NCBI GenBank assembly: GCA_013115135.1
Contig: JABANP010000023.1
Coordinates: 1-64,000, forward strand
DNA from: Perkinsus olseni
Lineage: Eukaryota; Perkinsozoa; Perkinsida; Perkinsidae
Direction: 5' to 3'
Length of the DNA stretch: 64,000 nt
Shown: positions 57,143 through 64,000 of the stretch, in pieces
How positions within the stretch are numbered: the stretch's first letter is position 1
Layout: the number at the start of each line of letters is the position of its first letter
Notes under the pieces: generated by a model
The model's database searches: none
What the model was told of the DNA's origin: nothing
The model's input: the letters and a program-made list of their open reading frames with translations, nothing else
Position numbers and translations under genes: made by a program

Positions 57143-59304
57143 TGGTACCCGATGCAGGATCCGCCCCTAGAACTTTATGGGATTTTCTCTTCGCTACCGC
57201 CTTCGTCCCTGCCGTCGCTTGGGATCGCGTTACCGATGAGTCCTCTCTACAAGATGATCTTGTACGTGTAGCCCGTGAAGACCTCTCCTTCGAGCAAGAA
57301 GAAATTGATGGGACCTTCGAGAGCGCTGTCGCTGCCTATGTACCTTATCGTTCTCTTGCTACTACTATGGCTAATCGGCTGCACAACTATATTGATGTGT
57401 GGTCTCGGTCTGAGGAAAAGCCCGGGTCTAAAAAGTGCCTGAAGTGCCTTTTAGATGACTGGTCTACCATCCGAGATGGGTTTATGTCTGCTCTTTCCAG
57501 TCAATCACTTGAGCCGCCATCAAAATGTTTGGTCCTTGGTCTTTTCGCTTCCGACGTGGTCTACCATGTTCTTTCCAAGTTGATCGGTGATGAAGAGCAT
57601 GAAGGTCGTGAGCCGATCTGGAAGATGCTTTCTGGAGCCCTTATCAATGTTGTTCTCCCTGTTGATCTACTCTCCCAGGCTGGTCGACGACTACTTCGTA
57701 CTATAAAGCGTCAGGCGGTGAAAGACTTGGAGCAATCAGGCTGGTCACCAGTAGGCCTTCGATGGTATGACTTTGATATGGCCATTTGTGAAGGCTATGG
57801 GGACGATGATGCTCTCGTGGAAAGCCCCAACGACAACCGTTTCTTGAAAATCGGTCTTTTATGGTATCAGGTCACCCTATTCTCGCCAGCTGGTGATCTC
57901 ATCCCCCAACTACTGCTGCCCAGCTCTAAGGATGATGATGGTATCTTGGCGAATCTGGTTTGGCACCTGCACTTTTCTACAGCTCATTCCTGTCCGGCCA
58001 TAGTGCTGGGTTTAGTCAGGAACTACTGTGTTTGGCAAAAACAACGACGCTTTGTGCAAGACCTACTGCGTAGTTGCGATTACTGCCAACGAGTCGCGAG
58101 AGATAGGATCCGCGACTATTGTGGTGTCCGGCAGATCCACACCATTCCCTGGTATCGGGTGGGCTTGGACGTATATGGCCCTGTCTATAGGGCGGCTCGG
58201 TATGACAAGCAAGGTAGAGCACCGTATAATTACGTTTTGAGCTACACGTGCTACTACACCAATAAGACCATTCTCCGCCCTCTACACCATTGTTCGGGAA
58301 GTGAGATTGCGATGGTGCACAAACAGGTTGTTGCCGACTTCGGTCGGATGCCTTTCCTCTCGGTAGACTGTGGTTCGGAGTTTATGAACCAGGACTTTCT
58401 CAGCGTGACCGTTGAAGAAGGTATTGAAGTTTGCTACGACTCCCCAAATTCTCCCTGGAGTCGTGCCCCTGTCGAAAGGAGGCATTCGGTGATATCTAAA
58501 CTGCTAAGGGTTCTGGCATTATCTGGTCGGTCCAGCGAGTGGCATCAGCATCTTGATGAGGCCACTATGGCTATCAATAGTTCCTCACTATTACGCGGAG
58601 ATCAACTGCTCACCCCCGATATGCTGTTCTTTTCGTATCGTCCCTGTTCGGCTCTCTCGCTATGGTTCTCTCCGCTCAATGATGGTGCTAGATCTACTGA
58701 CTTGCGAGAGCAGTTGAAGCTTCGTCTCATCTATGATGCACAGTGGATGCAGAACCGTGAGACCGACCGGCTCGAGGTTGATAAGAGAGGGCATGTACCG
58801 AGACCCCGCCCAGAAGTTGGTGATGAAGTCCTGGTCTGGGTTGACCCTACTGGTGACAAGTTTAAATATTCGTGGCGAGGACCCTATACTGTGATGGACT
58901 ATACTGATAAAGGCCAAGTTGTTCTTGAAGGATTGAAGCGCCCCCAAGCTCTATCGAATGTGAAGATTTATCACAGAGACATCATGACTGCCAATATATC
59001 TACTACAAAGACTGGTGATGTCCCTCCTAAGGAGCATCATAGGCTTGATGGCGTTTCTCAGAATGACTTCTTGATGGCCAAGGGTTCGCTGTACCAAGTT
59101 GTATCGGTTAATTACAACGAAGCTACTATCAAAGCAGTTAAGGTGACTATTGAAGATTCAGTTTTAATTTATAGCGATGAAGTCTGTGAATTTGATATGC
59201 TCTGTACTGAGACCTTTTTAGTCCCAGGTATTAGAGTGACTAATGGTACTGTAAGTCTCTCGAGAACGGCTCGACGGATGTTGAATACGCTCTCATTGCA
59301 GTAG
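57097..59304 (+). CDS. 735-aa protein with C-terminal retroviral-type integrase
   Basis: The start ATG lies inside the 5' LTR (a second Met is at the LTR edge, MVPDAG). Residues 1 to about 280 match nothing I recognise: mostly helical, with LWDFLFATAFVPAVAWDRV and DLLSQAGRRLLRTIKRQ; perhaps a Gag remnant. Then come the integrase parts: an HHCC zinc module (WHLHFSTAH ... CDYCQR) from about 286, the core with Asp in GLDVYGPV (about 356), Asp in SVDCGSEFMNQD (about 423) and Glu in WSRAPVERRHSVISKLL (about 459), and a C-terminal SH3-like segment with DEVLVWVDPTGDKFKYSWRGPY (about 577). All three catalytic acids are present. No YxDD box occurs. The frame is intact across the whole element, so the fusion of an unknown N-part to integrase appears maintained. 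Confidence 0.88.
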   Translation: MALSSRGQDSGTAADMVPDAGSAPRTLWDFLFATAFVPAVAWDRVTDESSLQDDLVRVAREDLSFEQEEIDGTFESAVAAYVPYRSLATTMANRLHNYIDVWSRSEEKPGSKKCLKCLLDDWSTIRDGFMSALSSQSLEPPSKCLVLGLFASDVVYHVLSKLIGDEEHEGREPIWKMLSGALINVVLPVDLLSQAGRRLLRTIKRQAVKDLEQSGWSPVGLRWYDFDMAICEGYGDDDALVESPNDNRFLKIGLLWYQVTLFSPAGDLIPQLLLPSSKDDDGILANLVWHLHFSTAHSCPAIVLGLVRNYCVWQKQRRFVQDLLRSCDYCQRVARDRIRDYCGVRQIHTIPWYRVGLDVYGPVYRAARYDKQGRAPYNYVLSYTCYYTNKTILRPLHHCSGSEIAMVHKQVVADFGRMPFLSVDCGSEFMNQDFLSVTVEEGIEVCYDSPNSPWSRAPVERRHSVISKLLRVLALSGRSSEWHQHLDEATMAINSSSLLRGDQLLTPDMLFFSYRPCSALSLWFSPLNDGARSTDLREQLKLRLIYDAQWMQNRETDRLEVDKRGHVPRPRPEVGDEVLVWVDPTGDKFKYSWRGPYTVMDYTDKGQVVLEGLKRPQALSNVKIYHRDIMTANISTTKTGDVPPKEHHRLDGVSQNDFLMAKGSLYQVVSVNYNEATIKAVKVTIEDSVLIYSDEVCEFDMLCTETFLVPGIRVTNGTVSLSRTARRMLNTLSLQ
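57143..57160 (+). other. Primer-binding site of the integrase-only element
   Basis: TGGTACCCGATGCAGGAT directly follows the LTR. Its first six bases equal those of the BEL/Pao-like element's site. The matching tRNA is not in this window. Confidence 0.6.
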
Positions 59305-59339
59305 TCTGATGTGTTTCATTTCCATTTCTTACAGAGCTC

Positions 59340-59350
59340 GAAGAGAGGGG
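59340..59350 (+). other. Polypurine tract of the integrase-only element
   Basis: gaagagagggg, eleven purines in a row, two bases before the 3' LTR. Confidence 0.75.
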
Positions 59351-59352
59351 CA

Positions 59353-59551
59353 TGTGAGGTGCTGTCACCGTCCAGGAGATTCCGTATCATAGCACACAAA
59401 GCTGGTGCTATGGAGCTGTCCCTCTAGCGCCCCCACGCTATAGTCCCGTAGCGCTCTGTACTACTAAAGTTTATGGTTACTAGTTCTCATTTCCACTAAT
59501 CCCTCATGGCATTGAGTTCTAGAGGTCAGGATTCCGGGACTGCAGCTGACA
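59353..59551 (+). repeat. 3' LTR of the integrase-only element
   Basis: Identical to 56944-57142. Followed by the target duplication aggg and the AP4 N-terminal half. Confidence 0.9.
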
Positions 59552-60206
59552 AGGGACGACGAGCGCTTTATATAACCTTGCCTGCCAGCTCAAGGGCAAA
59601 GGTGAGGATCCGAATGTGCTGCGGTCATCGAGGACCAATTTTCCGTTGAGGAAAGGTCCTTGCCCGTCAGCACGGATAGAGTACGTGAGATTGGATATAA
59701 CCTGCTGTTTCTGGAGCTGTTCCAGAAAAGTTTCCGGTATGTCATTTTGAGCGAAGGAGAGGCCTAGTAAGCCAAACACGCCAACTTTTGTCCCATGAAC
59801 GTTACTGTAGTTGAGGGCCAATCCAAGCTTGAAACCATGAACCGTCTTATTAGCAATCATGAGCGTCACATTGTGCTCCACATATTCGAACCTGTCACCG
59901 TCCCCAAAAGTTGTCTTCCATCTCTTCCTTGAGAGAATACCATCGCAAGGTTTATCAGTGGGGCAGAAGTAGCACCCCGAACGAGTCCTGCCACAACTGC
60001 CTTCTCCCATCAATGCCTCGTATGAAGGACCGTAGATAGCGAAACTTCTGGCGCTTCCCGAATCCACTCCGGAAGTTCAGTGGCTGGCCGTCCAGTGTCA
60101 AAGGTACATACAGATCTGCTATTGGAAGAGAAATCGGTTCAGCTTTGGCGCAGGAGATATACGCTACCACAATTTCTGCCAAGATGCGGATAATATGTGA
60201 TGGCAT

Positions 60207-61158
60207 AGTGTGAGAGGGACCAGAACTCGCGAGTAAGGACAGCTGACCGGTGGTCAATATGCGACAATGATTCACTAAAATTATTGGTACGAACTAACCT
60301 GTACCAATCCTTCGAACGTCAGAGGCATGTACATGTTGAGCACGACAAGTGCTGGTCCCAAACGCTGCGGAAATTGAGTAGCATTCGGAAGAGCGAGCTA
60401 GCTTCTTGTCTCTTTTGAGGCAGCGCGCGCCACAAAAGATCCTCCGTCGATCGTGAGCTTTATTCAGCGATGGCGGGGCATAGTGTAGTTTCCGACGAAT
60501 GCAAAATGTTGTTTGAAGCAGCCTGTTTGGCTTATTTTAAATGTTCCCATCACACAGTGAATTTCACTGAGTGAAATAAGTAACACTGTAAAGCTTTTAC
60601 GGCGCCTGTCGGCGGGACTTGTTTTCAGCCCTCCGTGACCTCTTGAGTACATCAACACATCTCAAATATATAATGCGATCGCATAGAAGACGAGCGGACC
60701 CTGTCAATGAGGGTGCTCGGCCTCAGAGCCAATGAGTGTGCAACGATGTGTAGCTCGCGTGGGATATGTGACATGGGCGATTCTCGAGGTTTCTTTCGAC
60801 CCCTGTTCACCCAGGCCGTGGAAGGCCGTATACGCTCGCTTCCTGATAGGCAGACTTCCGCTGGTGATAGGGCCGAACGATGCGTGCACTATCCTTCGTT
60901 GAACTTGTTCAGCATGTCCCTGTGCTCACTTTCGTCAGCAGCCGCTGTTGACGCTATGCGTCGAATGTGCTCATCATCACGCACCCCATTGAGAGCGGGG
61001 CGCTATCCCAAATGATGGCTCGAGCACTGAGAGTTCTTTCCGGGGATTCCTCCCGGTAGGCTGACATGAGTATTAGTGAGTGCAAGGAAGCCGGGCATGA
61101 GGATTGAGGACTTTTCCGACTTATCGGCGCGGAAGATGTTTGAAACTCCGCTGGATTT
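60207..61158. other. Intergenic stretch
   Basis: No protein gene is recognised. It holds the upstream region of AP4. Confidence 0.4.
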
Positions 61159-61221
61159 TCATTCACCACTTACGTTCAGTGCAGTAACATTGTAGCCATG
61201 AGTATATCTGTGAATGTGCGT

Positions 61222-61294
61222 GCCTTCTTAGCTTAGTTGGTAGAGCACCCGCTTAGTAAGCGGGAGGTCGTCGGTTCGACTCCGGCAGAAGGCT
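61222..61294 (+). tRNA. tRNA-Thr (anticodon AGT)
   Basis: 73 bases fold as a full cloverleaf: acceptor GCCTTCT/AGAAGGC, D stem GCTT/GAGC, anticodon stem CCCGC/GCGGG with loop TTAGTAA, variable loop AGGTC, T arm GTCGG-TTCGACT-CCGGC, discriminator T. Loop positions 34-36 read AGT, so it decodes ACN threonine codons (A34 normally becomes inosine). CCA is not encoded. A TTTT terminator lies at 61322-61325. Confidence 0.93.
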
Positions 61295-61554
61295 TCTATG
61301 CAACGGGATTACTCAATTTCCTTTTAGGATGAGTAAAAGATGGCTCGAGATGAGGACTCATGAGTGCGAGGTGCTCGGACATGAGAATCTTCAGATTTTT
61401 ACGCACTATGGGCGAGGAGAATTTCCGACAATATGCTTGATTGTTTCTTCCTGCTCTGGAGGGTTTGGGGTAGAGCCGTAGGCCGGGCGCCGGGGTGCGT
61501 CTGCGTCTGCCATCCTGATGATCTGAACGCTATCATCGTCCATCATCTGGGCGT

Positions 61555-61627
61555 GCCTTCTTAGCTTAGTCGGTAGAGCACCCGCTTAGTAAGCGGGAGG
61601 TCGTCGGTTCGACTCCGGCAGAAGGCT
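61555..61627 (+). tRNA. tRNA-Thr (anticodon AGT), second copy
   Basis: Identical to the copy at 61222 except for one base in the D loop (AGTCGG for AGTTGG). All stems are intact and a TTTT terminator is at 61655-61658. Confidence 0.92.
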
Positions 61628-62275
61628 TCTATGCAACGGGATTACTCAGTTTCCTTTTAGGATGAGTAAAAGATGGCTCGAGATGAGGACTCATGAGTGC
61701 GAGGTGCTCGGACATGAGAATCTTCAGATTTTTACGCACTATGGGCGGGGAGAATTTCCGACAATATGCTTGATTGTTTCTTCCTGCTCTGGAGGGTTTG
61801 GGGTAGAGCCGTAGGCCGGGCGCCGGGGTGCGTCTGCGTCTGCCATCCTGATGACCTGAACGCTATCATCGTCCATCATCTGGGCGTGGCTTGGCAGACA
61901 TACCGGCGTCCCGTGACAGCCTCATGCGACACGAACAGGGTGGAGTCGTATCACACTGATATTACGACTCACACTGGACGTGTCTGAGGCCTCCTCCAGG
62001 GCGGGTAGGGACGGGTTGAGAGATAAAAACTTGTTTCAAAGGCGCAAACGGCAGGAGAGATAATCACTACTGCGCACAACGACCTTTAGCCTAGCTTGAG
62101 ATACCTCACGCGCTTAACAATCGCGCGCGCCTGGGCTGGACATGCCCTCCCTTCGCTCTGCGAAACAACACTAGCGGTCGGGAACCACTCTTAGTTCTCG
62201 ACGAGAACTTCTCGTGCACTACCTACGTTCGGTGCAGCGAAATTGTAGCCAGGAGCATTTCTGAGAGGTGTGCGT

Positions 62276-62380
62276 GCCTTCTAAGCTCAGTTGGTAGAGT
62301 ACCCGCTTAGACTAAGCGGCCTCCCGCTTACTAAACTGCTTACTAAGCGGGAGCTCGTCGGTTTAACTCTGGCGGAAGCC
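62276..62380 (+). pseudogene. Interrupted tRNA-Thr copy (33-bp insert in the anticodon arm)
   Basis: The ends match tRNA-Thr: GCCTTCT..GCTC..GAGT..CCCGCTTAG at the front, and AGCGGGAG..GTCGGTTTAACT..GGAAGCC at the back. A 33-bp self-complementary insert lies in the anticodon loop, between positions 35 and 36 if the loop TTAGTAA is kept, not at the usual intron site 37/38. The acceptor has one mismatch. The 60 bp upstream is also related to that of the first copy. It is a pseudogene, or less likely an intron-bearing tRNA. Confidence 0.75.
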
Positions 62381-62580
62381 TTTGCCTAGCCAGACATAAG
62401 GATAAGATTGAAGACAGCGGGCGATCTACCCATTGCCCATTACTGTGGACGTCCCTTCCCTCCGGTTAAAAGTGACTAGTTGGCTCGATTTCCCTTACCG
62501 CTCGCCCATGTCGCGCGGACCAGATAATCTTCATACGCGGGGGAACTTTCTCTCAATCAATTCCAGCCGGTTGCTCCGAG

Positions 62581-62619
62581 CAACTGCTGATGAACAGAAC
62601 TTCTGTTCATCAGCAGTTG
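62581..62619. repeat. Perfect 19-bp hairpin with 1-base loop
   Basis: Arms 62581-62599 and 62601-62619 are exact reverse complements around a single C. Confidence 0.8.
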
Positions 62620-63087
62620 TTCGGAACAACTTCTGCTGCAGAAGCTAGCAAACCTGAGATGCCTTCACGGTCCATTCTTGGTACTGACACAAGAATCAGA
62701 AATCAGGAAACAACAACGTCATGAAACGGCATACGGCCTTAGACGAGAGAGCTTGCGGATCTGTGATAAACCGGCACCACATTCCTTCTCGATAGCATTT
62801 ACAAAGTACTCGGTCCTGATGAAATCGACTGTCCACGGAACAGGAGTGAGCATCTGGTACTCCATCGTACCACGCACGAAGCAAGTAGAATAATGAAACG
62901 CGCTGTTCGAAGTGAGGCCCAGGAGAAGCACGCACCTCTGCTGTAATCCTCTGTTCTTCATTTCAAAGTAAGGAAGGCTCACGGTAGTCCAGCCGAGGGA
63001 TCTGATGAGCTCAGCGACGAGGTGGGAATCAAGTCGACGCCACCAGAAGACTTTGAGCGGCGACTTCAAGAACTTGAGGATACACAC

Positions 63088-63938
63088 CTCAGTATCCGGT
63101 GCTTCAGCTTGGTCTTCGCGGTAAAGTTCTCCGTGCCCGCGTAAAAGTGAGTGAAGCCGTCTGCCTCCAACGCTAGGCTGCCAACCGCGTAGTCGAGTAT
63201 CTAAGGTGTGCGTTGGCAGCCTCCTCACCAAGTTCACTCAGCGGCACAGCAGAGAGGTTCATCGAGTGTATCGCATTTCCTGCTTCCGGGCTCGCAATCG
63301 ATCACCGGGAGAATCGTTCGAGTTCGGAATGGCGGGCACATGTACACATGTACATGTAGCTCAGCCGAAGTATACTATGGGCTAGAAACTCATTGCAGAG
63401 GACGCGTCACACACGTGCCGCTACTTGAGCGTTGAATCCTGAGCGATTATGAGATGCGTGGCCAACTTCAATGGTTATTCTCGACCCCTCGATAAACTTC
63501 CCTCGATGGTGAAGTTGCCAGAATTCACAGGGCACAGGTCAGTTCAAATAAGCATCCCATCATTCTGAATGAGGGGATGCTTATTTGAACTCGACTGAAT
63601 GAATCATTCATACTGCATCTCATCGAGTCTGTCCGACCCACTGGTCTACGCAGCGTATGCACCCTACGCACTTACGTAGGTTCCCGCAACAACTTCTTCC
63701 TCATACTCGAGATCACATGCTTTCAGTACGCCCTTGATAGACTCTTGGAATTTGGAGTTTGAGACCTGTACAACAACGCTCGCCTACCAACCCAAGCGGC
63801 TGGCCCGTCAAACCGTGCCAGAGAATCTTAACGACATCAACATCAGTTATGAGGCGGATAGCAATGCGACCAAGATAGGACCCTCACCTCCAGATGAGCA
63901 CTCGTCGCTGCAACAGCCTTGCGCCCCTCATCTTCTAC
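63088..63938 (-). CDS. Exons of an unrecognised gene, 5' end beyond the window
   Basis: On the minus strand two exons, 63888-63938 (17 codons, VEDEGRKAVAATSAHLE) and 63676-63765 (30 codons, VSNSKFQESIKGVLKACDLE...), have AG/GT borders and phase-0 joins. A third candidate, 63088-63200, begins after an acceptor and reads ILDYAVGSLALEADGFTHFY, then KTKLKHRIL. The intron between the second and third holds a large hairpin. Downstream coding to about 62719 is possible but unclear. No family is recognised. Confidence 0.35.
63541..63591. repeat. 24-bp hairpin, one mismatch, 3-base loop
   Basis: Arms 63541-63564 and 63568-63591 pair at 23 of 24 positions around CTG. It lies in a likely intron or intergenic part of the right-edge gene. 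Confidence 0.75.
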
Positions 63939-64000
63939 CTGCAAAGACAGAAGCTGCCTTCAGTTTGTCAACTTGAATCTGCCAAGCAATGATTTCTGAT

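Larger units (their letters stand above)
56944..59551 (+). mobile_element. LTR element encoding only an integrase-type protein
   Basis: The element is 2608 bp with identical 199-bp direct repeats (56944-57142 and 59353-59551) running TG...CA. The 4-bp duplication aggg lies at 56940-56943 and 59552-59555. A TGG-starting primer site follows the left repeat at once, and the purine tract gaagagagggg precedes the right repeat by two bases. These are the structural marks of reverse transcription. The only ORF has no reverse transcriptase, protease or RNase H. It is non-autonomous for copying but carries its own integrase. Inserted recently, in antisense, into protease AP4. Confidence 0.9.
56358..60206 (-). 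pseudogene. Pepsin-family aspartyl protease AP4, split by an LTR element
   Basis: The N-terminal half (60206 down to 59552) starts MPSHIIRILAEIVVAYISCAKA with SGSARSFAIYGP and CYFCPTDKPCDG, and breaks off after ARLYKALVVP. The C-terminal half (56943 to 56358) resumes with LWPLRVLDSYG and carries ALVDTGASALDVS and LGHPLFRAYDVKFDVSNYSVY. Between them lies a 2608-bp LTR element in the opposite orientation. The element and one copy of the 4-bp target duplication sit between two codons that adjoin in the paralogues, so the host frame was unbroken at this point. An extra C near 60069 shifts the frame just before the first Asp motif, a second, independent lesion. Confidence 0.9.
61222..61887. repeat. 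333-bp tandem duplication carrying tRNA-Thr
   Basis: The unit 61222-61554 is repeated at 61555-61887 with only a few base changes (for example agttgg/agtcgg, ctcaat/ctcagt, gcgagg/gcgggg, gatgatct/gatgacct). Each unit has one tRNA-Thr at its start plus about 260 bp of the same downstream DNA. Confidence 0.93.

Overview
This window looks like nuclear DNA from a unicellular eukaryote, most probably a Perkinsus-like alveolate. That assignment is an inference. It rests on full-length ABCB transporter genes cut into many exons by short GT-AG introns (about 41-75 bp where they can be traced), a cluster of secreted pepsin-like proteases, small COPI-associated membrane protein genes, tRNA genes with eukaryotic internal boxes, and no bacterial operon signals.

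Layout. Positions 1-6.3 kb hold no gene I recognise, but several coding-like exons can be chained on the + strand, and two diverged relics of one unknown family lie on the - strand. From 7.5 to 45.6 kb four head-to-tail P-glycoprotein-like ABC transporter genes lie on the - strand: ABC1 7.5-13.4, ABC2 23.6-30.6, ABC3 32.5-38.2 and ABC4 39.2-45.6 kb. ABC1 has a ruined second nucleotide-binding domain. ABC2 carries a fresh 1.39-kb internal tandem duplication. ABC2 and ABC3 are close copies. Between ABC1 and ABC2 sit a small secreted-protein gene, a palindrome-rich stretch, and a complete 5.1-kb BEL/Pao-like LTR retrotransposon with identical 153-bp LTRs. A 24-bp coding minisatellite lies between ABC2 and ABC3. 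A previously unlabelled MITE-like family with inverted ends appears at three sites, once inside an ABC4 intron.

From 46.0 to 50.0 kb there are four COPI_assoc-family genes, two on each strand pointing away from each other. From 50.8 to 60.2 kb four pepsin-family aspartyl protease genes lie in tandem on the - strand. Two look intact and two are broken. The last is split by a 2.6-kb LTR element (199-bp LTRs, 4-bp target duplication, primer site and polypurine tract) whose only ORF is a 735-aa protein ending in an integrase, with no reverse transcriptase. From 61.2 to 62.4 kb a duplicated tRNA-Thr(AGT) cassette is followed by a third, interrupted copy. The right edge holds exons of an unrecognised - strand gene.

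Overall the region is an expanded set of surface and secreted functions (drug-type efflux pumps, secreted proteases) being reshaped by tandem duplication, gene conversion and recent transposition. Many otherwise good genes carry single-base indels in homopolymers, so base-call errors in the assembly cannot be excluded as the cause of some apparent pseudogenes.
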